Assembly (NCBI GenBank): GCA_006176705.1
Contig: QRFJ01000484.1
Span: 62,001 to 126,000 of the forward strand
Source: Cocos nucifera
Lineage: Eukaryota; Streptophyta; Magnoliopsida; Arecales; Arecaceae
Length of the DNA: 64,000 nt
Direction of reading: 5' to 3'
The position numbers and the translations under genes are program-made. Under the pieces are notes generated by a model. The model was not told the DNA's origin and searched no databases. It saw only the letters and a program-made list of their open reading frames with translations. The first letter of the stretch is position 1. The number at the start of each line of letters is the position of its first letter. This document shows, in pieces, positions 35,060 through 46,918 of the stretch.

Positions 35060-36093
35060 TCAAGTCAGAATCTTCATAGTATTTCTTAAATACTTAAGGA
35101 TAGTTTTTACAACCTTCCAGTGATTCTCACCTAGATCAAACTGGTATCTATCCATTATCCCTAGTGAGTATACCACATCTGGTCTCGTACATATTATGGT
35201 GTACATAATAGAATCCACTGTCAAAGCATATGGTATTCTACTCATACGGTCTCTCTCTTGAGGAGTTATCGGATAATCCCTTTTGGAGAGCGAAATTTCA
35301 TGGCCTATCGAGAGATAGCCCTTCTTGGAATTCTGTATGCTGAACCATTTCAGCACAGTATCAATGTACGTAGACTAGGATAATCCAAGCAATCTTTTAG
35401 ATCTATCTTTATAGATCTTCATTCCTAGGATAAAGGATGCTTCTTCCAAGTCCCTCATGGAGAATTGAGACGACAACCAAACATTTATTTTCTGTAATGT
35501 AGGGATGTTATTCCCAATTAAGAGAATGTCATCTACATACAGTACAAGGAATACAACAACAGAACCATTAGCCCATTTATACATGTAGGATTCTTCTCCA
35601 TTCTTAACGAAGCCATACATTCTAATTACTTTATCAAAATGCATGTTCTAACTCCACGATGCCTGCTTCAATCCATAGATGGATCTTTGAAGCTTGCACA
35701 CCTTAGACTCATTTATGGATTTAAAATCTTCAGATTGTATCATATACACCTCTTCATTTAGCTCTCCATTTAGAAAAGCTATTTTCACATCCATTTACCA
35801 GATCTTATACTTTAGGTATGCCGCTATAGCATGATCCAAATAGATTTGAGCATTGCTAGTGGAGAAAATATTTCATCATAATCAATACCATAATGCTGAC
35901 GATATCCCTTGGCAACTAGACAGGCTTTATAGGTCTCCACCTTTCCATCTGTACCCTTTTTTCTTTTAAAAATTCACTTACACCCAATGGATTTTACCCC
36001 TTCAGATGGATCAACTAGTGTCCATACACTGTTGACTTTCATGAACTCCATTTCAGATTTCATGGCTTCCAGCCACTTATCGGAGTCAGACCT
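35060..36093 (-). pseudogene. pol: Reverse transcriptase of element H
   Basis: Open frames on the minus strand at 35060-35356 and 35375-35644 hold NGEESYMYKW, the catalytic YVDD (complement of 35528-35539), the MRDLEEASFILGMKIY segment, and SRIPYALTVDSIMY. Upstream, 35645-36093 carries the fingers and palm with stops and a frameshift near 35812; the SIYGLKQAS counterpart is near 35665. The active-site acids are intact but the protein cannot be made in one piece. Confidence 0.86.
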
Positions 36094-37250
36094 CTATATG
36101 ACATCCATGTAGGTGATCGGATCCTCATCGTTCTCATCAAGTTCGACAGGATCACCATCTAGGACCAAGAAACCATAGTATCTATCTAGTTGATAAGATA
36201 CTCTACCGGATCTCCTTGGTGCTACTTCAATATGCTTTGGGTTTGATCTTATCAAATCTAGTTCTACAAGTTCACTAGAATGTGTCGGTTCTTCCACTTG
36301 TTGAACTTTATTAAGTTCAACATTAGAGGTAGTTGTTCCTTCACTAAGAAATTTTTTTTCCAAAAAGACTGGTCTATTGTTGATGAACACTTTTTGCTCT
36401 TCAGTAAGATAAAAGTAATAACCCCTAGTTTCCTTGGGGTACCCTATGAACAAGCATTTATCGAACCTCGGTCCAAGCTTTTCCAACTACAAATGTTTAA
36501 CATAAGCCAGACATCCCCAAACCCTAAAGTGAGAGAGTGTCGGCTTACGTCTAGTTCATATCTCATATGAAGTCTTTGCAACAGACTTGCTCAAAATATT
36601 ATTTAAAATAAAATATGCAGTCTTTAGTGCATAACCCCAAAATGAAATCGGTAGACTTGTAAATCCCATCATGGACCAAACCATGTCCAACAGGATTCGA
36701 TTCCTCCTTTCAGATACACCATTATGCTGTGGTGTTCCAAAAGGGGTCTATTGTGAGAGAATCTCATTCTCTCCTAGATATGTCAAAAACTCATTGAAAA
36801 GGTATTTTCCTCCTCAGTTAGATCGAAGAGTTTTAATACTCTTTTCAAGTTATTTTTCTACCTCATTTCGTTTGAATATTTCAAATGAATCAGATTTATT
36901 CTTCATAAGATAAATATACCCATACCTAGATAGGTCATCAGTAAATGTAATAAAGTAGTAATACCCACCTCTAGCACATGTGTTCATAGGCCCACATACA
37001 TCAGTATGTACTAGACCCAGAAGCTCAGTGACCCATTCACCTTTTTCAGTAAAAGATAATTTGATCATCTTTCCAAGAAAGCAGGACTCACAGATATTTA
37101 ATGATTCACAATCATCAATATTAAGGATACACTCCTTGACTAACCTGTTAATCCTATTCTTGTTTATATGATCGAGCCTACAATGCCAAAGATAAGCATT
37201 AGTGATATTATCTAGTTTTGGTCATTTATTCGACGTGTACATTATACTAA
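36094..37250 (-). pseudogene. pol: Integrase of element H
   Basis: The minus-strand order is HHCC zinc domain (the HCRLDHINKNRIN region near 37190, CESC near 37085), then an open frame 37068-36850 with the first catalytic Asp in HTDVCGP. A TAA follows. In the next segment the second Asp reads Asn and the following Arg is a stop (RSN-stop-GGKY), then Glu is kept in VSERRN. The C-terminal half is open at 36486-36094 (GYPKETRGYYFYL). Inactive by the Asp-to-Asn change and by stops. Confidence 0.84.
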
Positions 37251-37310
37251 TAGGCTGTGATATAATGTAAATGTCATTTCTCAATTGTCCTTGTAGTACT
37301 GTAACATCAT

Positions 37311-37835
37311 TCATAATGATATTATAATAATTTTTTTTATTGATAAATAATAACCATCCTGGGCCAATAGCCCAACAGATATTATGTTCATCATAAAAGA
37401 TGGACAATAGTGATAGTCACTTAAAATGATACTATTATTTTTGAAAAATAGTTCAAGAGTTTTCAATGCTAAGACTGGAACTTGACTTTCATTTTTAATA
37501 TTAAGAAATCTATCACCATTCTCAAATTTTCTACCAATTTGAAGTCCATACAATGAATTGCACATATGAATTAGACTATCGGTATCTAATACCCAGGTAG
37601 ACATGTCATATATGGAGAAATTGCAATGTGTTATCATATAACAGTCTTGACCAGCAACCACTTGCTGATTTCTTTTGTTCAGTCTATTTGGGTAAAGAGG
37701 ACCATTCCTCTCTGGATCTATCTTATTAGGGTCAACACTGGACTCCTTGTTCTTAGGTCCTAAATGCTTACCACTATCCAACAGTGAATGGAGCAGACTT
37801 ATTCTAGCCATTCTATTTATTTGAAAGAAAAACAT
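37311..37835 (-). pseudogene. gag: gag-protease deletion fusion of element H
   Basis: A 174-codon open frame starts a few codons upstream of the expected gag ATG (37809-37811; MARISLLHSLLDSGKHLG, compare E at 51358). After about 20 Gag residues it jumps to a Lys/Asn-rich spacer (RLNKRNQQ) and then to the protease region WVLDTD, where DTG is expected. Roughly 700 bases of capsid and zinc knuckle are gone and the frame happens to stay open. An open frame here does not mean function, because Gly to Asp in the catalytic loop should kill the protease. Confidence 0.75.
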
Positions 37836-39587
37836 GAAACCTAATAAGTACTTAAATAAATTTAAATCCTAAAGACTTGGACTTTAGTCTAAAGGTCCTT
37901 CCACTAATTTTAACGAATTGGTAGCCTCAACCTCCAATTTCAGGATTTACACTAACTCCTTAGTGGGTACCAAAATCCACATAGACTACAGACGGGCCCG
38001 AGGAAAGCTCTAGCTAATCCATGTGCATCTATAGATAGGTTCATAAGCAATTATTTTTTAAAATAATTTTTAGTATTTAGATTTTGCCCCAGATATCAAA
38101 TCAATAGGCTATGGCCTCCACTGAAAAAGTCTGGTTAGGTCCAACCATTAACATGATTAACTTTAGTGCATCAAACTAATGATAACCAAGTCTGAGGAAA
38201 GCTCTAGCTAATCTGATCACCTTTAAGAGAGTGCAACCTAATCATCATTTGATGGATAGTAATTCCAATATCCAAATGAACACCAGGTGTAAAGCACCTC
38301 CAATGTCCACCTAGAAAATTGGACTCATTACTATTCATCTTAATAAGAGGCTATAACTCGGTTATCTCCATAACTTAGTCATTTTAAGAACCTAATAATT
38401 TAGAGAATTTAGGTTACTTATAATTTAAGGGTAGAAAGGATATGGATCAAATTTCTTCCACTGACTTCACCAAGGTAAGTCCTCCCACTGACTTCACCAA
38501 GTCAATAGGTTAGGACCAGGATCAAATTAGGTCCATGGGCACCTTATTCAGTCTTACTAATTGAAATCAATCAAACTGATTTCTAATGACATGGGTCAGT
38601 CTGAATCACCAAGTGATCTAATTAAATCCCAATCGACCATGTCGGTCAGGTAAGTGAGATCAATGGAAGAGATATGCCATTAACTCGTTAAAGATTGAAT
38701 CAGTGCGAGTAGCTCCCAATTAAAAACCATTGATCTAAACTGCCAAACTTATCTTAGATAATAATAGATTAATTAGGTTTAATTTGATCAACCTAGCAAT
38801 TTTGGGCTTAACTGCGTAGCCACAAATTAAGTCCATTTTGGTCTTGTTAAAGACATGGACTCATCCAACTATAGCTATTGGAGTTGATTCTAGAGTGTGC
38901 TTGACCTAATCTAATTCAACACTTGATTATATTTGATCAATTACTCTAGATTAATTTATTCTTTAACTAATCTTAGGTCTAACCTAATTAATGGACCTAA
39001 TTCATTTAACCTTTTAACCCACAGTCTTATGCCTTTGTCCTAGGATCTTAATTCATATTTCTAGACCCTATGAACAATACTTAATTTCTATAATTAAGTT
39101 TTGGACTGATGGATTGGGGTTCGGCATTTTGAAAAAAAATTTAAAATTTTGAAAGATTCTTTACAACTTAGCATTGTTCATCAATTGAGTCGACTTACTT
39201 TAAAATTGAATCGGCTCAATTCACAAACAACACTAGTTATAAGATTTAATCTGAAACTATGTTCACTACATAATACTAAATCATGAATCAAACTTTAGAT
39301 CCTATCTAAACATGCATTCATGATCAAAAATTAGATTGAAACCTAATGTAACATATCATAAAAAATTAGATCTATTCTAAAAGTTTTATGATCAACTACA
39401 AGATCAAGCACATACAAGGACAACCTCTGCACTGTAGAGGGGTAAACCCTACAGCAGGACAACCTACAGTCCATAAGATCTTGATTTTAATTTTTAAATC
39501 TAATTAATCAAAATATTAGATTAATATTTAGATTAAATTTAAATTATTAATCTAATCATGCAAGCATATCATGTTCAGCGAACCTAC
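37836..39587 (-). other. 5' leader of element H
   Basis: 1.75 kb, non-coding. On the minus strand it contains the leader hairpin CTGTAG/CTACAG flanked by GGTTGTCC repeats (39418-39472), the leader block shared with family 1 (about 38640-38760), and an acceptor-like AAATAAATAG one base before the gag ATG (37813-37814). The donor-like site reads AAGATAAG. Confidence 0.72.
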
Positions 39588-39599
39588 GCTCTGATACCA
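39588..39599 (-). other. Primer-binding site of element H
   Basis: GCTCTGATACCA is the complement of TGGTATCAGAGC, two bases from the LTR end (TGAAGG at 39602). Confidence 0.92.
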
Positions 39600-39601
39600 T
39601 T

Positions 39602-42441
39602 TGAAGGATGCAGTGCAGGGTTTGCAATGCTACTTTCAAAAAATTTTTTGAAAATAGCTAAAATATAATAAAAAATTAATTAATTTAATTAATTATTTTT
39701 TAATCATATCAAAATATTAAGCCCTATACTAAGCATCTAAATACAATATGCATGTATTCATATAGATCTAAAAATAAAACTATGCAGCAAACTCTTTACT
39801 ACATAAATCTATTTAGAATACAATACCTTTTCACGGATAGCTGATCACCATATTCTGAATCCATTGAATAATGCTTTGATATCACACCATAACTGTACAC
39901 ATGTCCGATCTCTATTGTTGGTTTACATAGAGCTCCTGGTCCCGATCAGCCCCACTAGAGTGCTAGCTCCTTGCTGGGGTCTTTAATGGCTAATCACGAT
40001 CGATCCAATCGATCATGTACTTTTTGATTTTTTAGATACTCCAAAAAATTAGAACACAAATAATGGAGGATGATGAAGAGGTGTTTTAAATTTGGTGGTG
40101 ATCTAATGCTCACAACAATCGATCTCTCCACCAGAACCCAGATTCATAAATCTAGGGTTTCACTCAGCCCAAAAACTCTAACACACTAAAAATCCTATCA
40201 TGCCCTCTTTGTATAGAGGTTTTTTATGAAATAAGTTTTATTGGAAAGATGACTTTTAGATCTATAAATTCTATTTAGATCATATCTAAAAATTTGGTAT
40301 CCTTAGAGGTGAAAATCAGAAGAGAAGAGAGGCATGAGGGAAAAGCAAAGTGTTGTAGGATCCTACTCACCTTCACTCCAAGAATTTCTTTCACCCAAAA
40401 CTAATGCTCAATCACACTAAAATTTTTACCACATAATTCTAACCCCTTCTTATGCACGTAGAAAAGTTCTCATAATTTATTGATGTGAATACCATGGGAA
40501 AAATGCATGGAAATAGATAAGGGTCGAGTGGTTGGGAGGTTTTAACCACTCACTTGATTTCAAAAATCAAGTGAGCCTCTTATCCTTATCCAACCCCCCC
40601 TCCCATGTGTTTAACACATAGAAGGACTCTCCTTCTATGTGTGCACATTTTTAATTCTTCAAAAAATATTCGACAAACAAAAGGAAGGGCGTGGGAAGCA
40701 GATAAGGTTGAATTGGTTCCAACCTCCAACAAACTGAGTTGAATTCAAAACTCAACTTACTTTGAACTAGACCAACCCTTGGACCAAGTCAAAATCAGAT
40801 AAGAGAGGGGGCACAAAAACCTTCTGGGTGATAGAAAAGGTAACGTACAAAATTTTGGGCATGGAACAAGAGTGGAAAGTCAAAAAATGGTGGGTGCATG
40901 GGAGAGTTTGAATTCAAACTTCATTTGACTTGATCCTAACTGGTTTCAACCAAACCAATTAATCTAGACCCAATTAGACCAAGTTAAATACAACCAAATT
41001 AAGCTTAGTCTAATCCAATAAAATTTTAATTAAATTAAAAATTAATTAGGTCCAGGTCCTGATCAAATTAGGGTCAAAACTCCCATAGTGATTAGGTCAT
41101 CTCATGACCTGATCGGGTCAAATCCAATCGAATCAAATTCAATTAGACTTGATCGAATCCTCATCACTTAATTAAATTAAACTAATCAATAATTAAATTA
41201 CTAATTAATTTTCTAAAAAATATATGAGTCAAAATCGGATGGATTATCGGGCAACAGAGTCCCATCAACATAAAACTCCTGAAGAGTTCCAAACCAGTGG
41301 GACTCTTGAACCCAGTATCCCAAATGAATCAAACTCATAATCATAAAGTCCCAAACTAGTGAGACTCTTGATTAGAAAGTTCCAAATGAGTAGGAGTCAG
41401 AGTTCCAGTCCACTAGGACTCCTGGTCACAATGTCCCAGTCCAGTGGGACTCTTAACCGCAAAGTCCCAGTCCAATAGGACTCCTGACCATAGAGTCTTA
41501 GATCATCAAGACTCAATATCAGCCATCAAATTAGGTAAAAACTCCTATTGTGTGTGACCCCATAGGTTTGAATTCTAAGTCAATAGCATAGAAACTAATT
41601 TTTTGTACCAATCGATGTGACCATCTAGCAATGGTATCCGATGTTTGGATAGATCGAATAATTACAATGAAATATTGATGAACCTATGGCATATGGTTAC
41701 CATATAATTCATCCCCTTAACCTCAATGCTCAAAAAGAATGATTTAGATTTTATTGTTAACCCTAAAATTCATCCATAGTATATTTCAAAATTTAGCATT
41801 CATCATATGGACTATCCCTACCGAGGATTTGCTAAATTGAAATACAGCAATGCACTTGCTCCAACACTTAGAGGGGTCAATCTCATCTTGACTCACACAC
41901 CGACAAGCCAAGTATTTGACTACACCCAGTAGCCTTCCATCACTGAATTAGAAATTCAGATAGTCCGGTACCTAAGTGCAGTGAGTTGCTTATAGGTCAC
42001 CGTGGTGATCTCAGGTCTAAGGGATACTCATATCCATATCCTTCCTGAGCAACTCTTGACAGTAGAGAGCTCCATAGTTGGATCACGTTTAGTGAAATAT
42101 CCCCTTACACTTCACCTACATGCCATAATAGAATCTCCATACTTCTTGGTTAAGAGGACAACCAACACTTATGGCGAACAATGACCTACACTCGATACGT
42201 TGTCATCCCGGATAACAATGAATCATTTGGTCACAAAAATATTTAAGGACTAAACAATAAATCTTCCTTTGTTAAGTCTAAATAGTCCTAAGAATTTCAT
42301 CATAGAAGAGTTCATTACAGGAAGACGTACAAAATGATGAATATGCTAAAGAAATAATTTTATTTATTAATAATTTAAGTATAATTACATTTAGCTCAAC
42401 CATCTACAAACTAGATGATTGGCTTTAGGATACATTTTTCA
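39602..42441 (-). mobile_element. 5' LTR of element H (full length, 2840 bp)
   Basis: On the plus strand it runs from TGAAGGATGCAGTGC to ACATTTTTCA. It is the longest LTR here. It holds the hairpin array at about 41256-41512 and is colinear with E's LTRs, although clearly diverged from them. The right flank is ATAGC, then B's 3' LTR resumes. Confidence 0.88.
41256..41512 (-). repeat. GAGTC/GACTC hairpin array in LTR of H (right)
   Basis: The same repeated arms as at 33376-33632, with about seven degenerate units. It is located in U3, well upstream of the presumed core promoter. Confidence 0.75.
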
Positions 42442-44328
42442 ATAGCTTGACTACCTCGAGTAGTCATAAGAAAGTCTACCTTTTCAACGATGACTGACTT
42501 GATGCTGCAGTGGTGTGTATGGTTCTTTGACCTAAGGTGCATCGACAGTTCATCTTGAGGGTGTTATAGTTTGACTATATCATAACTCGGTGTCCTAGCC
42601 ATTTGGAACCTTGGGGTGTATGTTGGCTATAGCATACTCATTGTAGGAATTGGATTGCACCAATAAGGAGATCTATCTACCTCGATAGATGAGAAGTAGC
42701 CCTATGATAATCATAAGATTGAGTTCTTAAGCCCATGGCCATGGTAGAGCGAAGATGATAGAAAAGGTTTTTATTAGGGTTTCACATTGGATTCGAATTG
42801 AATGATTAATTCATATGACAAACATTGGGTTTGACGAGTTCACCTTAATCCTAATCCTATCGGAGCTCAAGATAGAAGAATCCAATCACATAGATAGCTG
42901 CACCGAGAGATTCATTTTCAGTTTTGATGGGTTGCCACTATATACTGCTAGGTGTCACTGATGGATTTTGAGAGTAGTTAGAATGATTTTGATGATCAAT
43001 CATTCTAATTGTATGAATCAGAAAAATTTTGGTCCATTAAAAGATGTTTGATGATATTGATGATGGAGATCGTGACATATCTCCTTACCATACAGAATTG
43101 AATCTAACTGAATCATACAAACAAGGATTTGGATTTGGATGTCATCAATTGAGCTAATCCAGTTTGATTGATTTTGATTAGATCCAATCAGGTTCAAGGT
43201 AATCATGCTAGCACACGATTGAGCCTGACTTTCTCCTTGTAAAATCTTTCTGATTCATCGCATCCAATTCAAATTTGATTTAACTCATTCTTATATTTTG
43301 AATGGGTTTATTTTTATCTGACTAGAATAAGTTCAGATCAGATTAATTATAGAAATTAAATCCATTCATATTCAAATTAGACTAGGGTCAAAAGTTGACC
43401 TATTTGAGAGAATTGAGGGTCACCTAATCAGATGCTTCTAGAAATTTTTTTAGAAATTATTTAATCTAATTTTTGGATATATGATAGAGCATGAATTATA
43501 AATTGGGTGTACCAAATTTTGTGATTTTTGGAGTTATATAGATTGAGTTATGATAGAGTTTAATTTGGATCAAACTCTTGAGGGAAGAGTCCTAGGTGCA
43601 GTAGACTCTTCCTTATCTACTCATGCTGCCACCTTTCAGATTGATTTTTAGTATCAAAATTAGATGGGATCTAAGGATTTTTGTGGAGATCAAGTTCAGG
43701 AGTCCCAATGTTCAAAAAAATGAGGATTTTGATCAAAGAGGGACTCTAACTTGGAGCTATACTTTTGTATAAGAACCCTTGCGCCAAGGCTCTTCACATA
43801 GAAATATTTTTCATATCCAAAGGCTACTATTCTAGATATCCCACACCCCCTTTATCCTCTATCTTTCTCTGTTCTACATGTCCAAAAAGTCGGGCATAAA
43901 TCTAAGAAGAAGATCCAATCAAATTTATAAAGAGTTCAACATCTACGCGATGGTATTCATGAGATAGACATGCTGCCTTCAAAATTTTTTTGAAGGACTT
44001 CCATATTAGATTCAGATCTAATCTTTGGAGAAAAAATTTATGAGGAGAAGACGTCTAGATTCTTCTCGAGTGGATACTGGTAGAGGCGAGGCGCGTGCAT
44101 GGCTCCTTTCAGAACCTCAGGAAACATCAGAATCATCGTAGGATAATCAGATTATCCAAACAAGATATGAAATTAAATCTAATTTAATTTTTATTTTAAT
44201 TTTTAATATCAAATCATCATGATCAGATCTAAGAACTCTTAGATCTAATTAGATTATTTAATTTTTTTTAAAAAAAAATTATCTCAGATCTGCATGATCC
44301 TGTGATGGAAAATAGAATTTTTTCTTCA
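42442..44328 (+). mobile_element. 3' LTR of element B, right part
   Basis: It resumes at GACTACCTCGAGTAGTCAT (compare 20884) and runs to the LTR end TTTTTTCTTCA. It agrees with B's 5' LTR (11036-12782) in subfamily-specific stretches such as CCAATAAGGAGATC and TATAAGAACCCTTGCG. The TATA-like box is at 43768-43775. Confidence 0.85.
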
Positions 44329-46918
44329 CTAAAGCCAACATCTAAATTATAGATGATTGGAATCAATATGTGAATTATTAAATGATAATAGTTATTTGGC
44401 TTATTCATCATAAAAATTCTATCTTTCTTAGATAAACTTCTAAATTATGATGAAGTTCTTAGAACCATACTCAATCGATAAAGGAGGATTTATCGGATGG
44501 TTCTTAAATTATTCATGATCAAATGATAAGTTACTAATAAGAATAATAACTTATCAAGTGTAGATCACTGTATATCATATGCATTGATTGTCTTCATAAC
44601 CAAGTAGCATGGAGACATTAGTATGGCATCCAGATGAGATGTAGAAGTACATCTGCACTGAACATGACCAATATAGCACTCTACTATCAAGAGTAGCTAG
44701 CTAAGGCCAATGGATATAAGTATCCCTCCAACCTAAGATCACCATGGTGACTTGCAAGCAACTCACTATATTTTGGTACCGAACTACTTATATTTCTAAT
44801 ATAGGTTTAAAAGATTTTTAGGTATAGTTAAGTACTTATAGAGTTGGTGTGTGCATCAAGATAGAATTGACCCCTCCTGATTAACTTCAAGAAGTGAATG
44901 ACTCACAGTGTTTTAATTTAGCAAAACCTAGGCCTGGATAATCCTCGTAAGGAGTCACGAGATTTGTAAACTTTGAAACACCATATAGATGACTTGTATG
45001 AGTGTTGATAGCTAACTCAAAGTTGTCTTGAGCATTATTAGTCATAGGAATGAATTACACGATAACCATAGACCAGGATTTTAAGAATGTTGCTTTGCAT
45101 ACATTCGACCTATCCGAATATCGGATATCATTGCTAGATGGTCATTTTGATTGGTATAAAAATTAATTTCTATGCTACCGACTTAGGTTTGAACCTATGA
45201 GATCACACACATAAGAGATTATAATCTGATCAGATGGTTAATCAATGATTGAGAATCGTTCTAAGGTCAAATAATTAATACGATTAATGTTTGACCTAAT
45301 GCAAGTGTTGCAGGAGGATCGATTAGCCATTGGATTGCTAATTGGCTTAATTTGATTGAGCAATTGAGCTGAGATCAAGTCTAATTAAATTAAATTTAAT
45401 TAAAATTAGTTTAAACTTAATTAGATTAAGTCTAATTGATTTATTAGATAAGCCAATTACAAGGAAGAACAAGTCCTAATTCAATTAGGACTTGAGTGCA
45501 CCTAATTTCTAATTTAATTAAAAATTAAATCAGATTTAAATTTAATTAAATCTAATTTAAGTAGGCTCTTAATTGAATTAGGATTGTCTATTACTTAGGT
45601 TGACTTAAATCTAATTAGAATATGATTTATTTTGGTTTGACCTAGTCTTAATAGAAGAGTCCCAGTTAGACTAGGACTCCTATTTTTCTTGCGCCAAAGA
45701 TCTCCATGCCCAACTTTTATTTTTTGATGATTTATGTGAATTCTTCCATTCCTAAGAGAAGTTTCTCCACACCCTGCATGCTAGTTGTTTTGGAATAATT
45801 TTTGAATGGGTCAAATTTGGTAATTGGTTGAGATTTAGACTCTATTTGATAGAGTCCTAGAGTTCCAAAACACCTTCCTTTTCTCTTGGAATAAATTCCC
45901 ATGCCAAAATATTTTCGTGCACCCCTCTACTGATTTAGTTCCACAAATTTTTTCCTTCCATTGGTTGTTGGTTTTTGGTTCTCCATGCCAAAAATCAAGG
46001 AGGGTGGCATCCAAGAGTTGGACACCACCAAGACTCCTTGGAAGACTAGGTTTTGACCTAGTCTTTCTATTTAAGTAGGCACCTCCTATGAGATAGGATT
46101 TAGGCATCAAAAATTCTAGAAAAATTCATGAAAATTAGAGAGAGAGAGAGGAGAGAAGGGTGTGGGAGGTTCAACGCTCAAAGTTGCTGAGCATGGAGGG
46201 TCTTTTAGGACATCAATTGTCGATGTCTTAAAGAGAAAAAGGTAAGAAAAGATTGTCTTCTCTTATGGTTTTCTTTCAAGAATTTTTTCTTCTTATTTTT
46301 ATATTATTTTTCTATGAGAAAAATTTGAGAGAGAGAGTGAGAGGGTGTGGAGGATGGATGCTTCAAATTATTGAGGCATCAAGGTCTCTATTTGATCATG
46401 TCCTAATGAAAAGAAAAAGAAAAGAAGATGATCTTCTCTTAAGGTTCTTTTGAGAATCTTTTCTTCTTAATTTTTGTATGATTTTTTTATGAAAAAATTA
46501 GAGAAAAAGAGAGCTAGAAGCATGAAAAAATTCTAGAGGAGAAGGTCTCCTCATGTTCATATATGGAGATCCATTTAGGACATCGACGGTTGATGTCCTG
46601 AAAAGAGAATATGTGTCTTCTCTTAGGATCTTTCTTAACTTATTTATTTTTTAATTTTTGGAAGATCTAAAAGTTGGTTTTCTCTCTTATTCCTTCTTAT
46701 GTTTTTTATTTCTTGGAGTATCCAAGAGATCTGAAGAATATCTTTTTGATTAACCATCAGGAGGGATCTATGAGAAGCTAGCACTTCGAGTGGATCTTCA
46801 TTCGATGAATCTTCAATCTGTGTTGCAGCTTCGTGTGGATTATCTATAGAGGCTAGACGTATGTATCGCTCTAAGCAATAAGGATAACATCGGGACTCGA
46901 CCATGATATTTTTTATGT
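44329..46918 (+). mobile_element. LTR of element G, first part (old family-2 relative)
   Basis: It begins CTAAAGCCAACATC, which aligns with base 14 or so of H's LTR, so B's 3' end sits almost at the start of this LTR. It is colinear but strongly diverged from E's and H's LTRs. Near its 3' side it carries a three-copy tandem repeat. It is interrupted by E at 46919 and continues at 58054. Confidence 0.7.
46137..46670 (+). repeat. Three-unit tandem repeat in G LTR
   Basis: The units start near 46137, 46327 and 46501 (about 170-190 bases each). Each runs GA-rich start, TGAGCATGGAGG-like middle, a GACATC...GATGTC dyad (clear in units 1 and 3), TCTTCTCTTAGG, then a T-rich end. Copies are degenerate, with unequal internal gaps. 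Not seen in E's or H's LTR. Confidence 0.7.

Larger units (their letters stand above)
32341..42441 (-). mobile_element. Element H: reverse-strand family-2 retrotransposon
   Basis: Read on the minus strand: 5' LTR 42441-39602, primer-binding site, leader, gag/protease fusion, integrase, RT, RNase H, polypurine tract, 3' LTR 34555-32341. The 3' LTR lacks about its last 600 bases where it meets element D. Most of gag is deleted. Pol is recognisable throughout, with scattered stops and several frameshifts. H and D together separate the halves of B's 3' LTR. Confidence 0.87.
11036..44328 (+). mobile_element. Element B: family-1c retrotransposon split by three nested insertions
   Basis: B's parts are 5' LTR remnant 11036-12782, primer-binding site, leader, gag, protease, start of the HHCC domain to 16014, [element C], rest of pol 22785-25395, polypurine tract, 3' LTR 25410-25746, [D and H], 3' LTR 42442-44328. 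The halves of pol join exactly at C's GAAGA duplication. The halves of the 3' LTR are colinear with other family-1 LTRs except for about 32 lost bases, and the right half matches B's own 5' LTR (1c) better than it matches 1a or 1b. The element carries many stop codons. Confidence 0.82.

Noticed and set aside
32341..42441. H as a host gene cluster or as two separate elements
   Set aside because: Primer site, domain order, polypurine tract and colinear LTRs at both ends show one reverse-strand retrotransposon.
44329..46918. Host intergenic DNA
   Set aside because: Its start aligns with the first bases of H's LTR, and its order of segments follows E's LTR, so it is an old family-2 LTR although strongly diverged.
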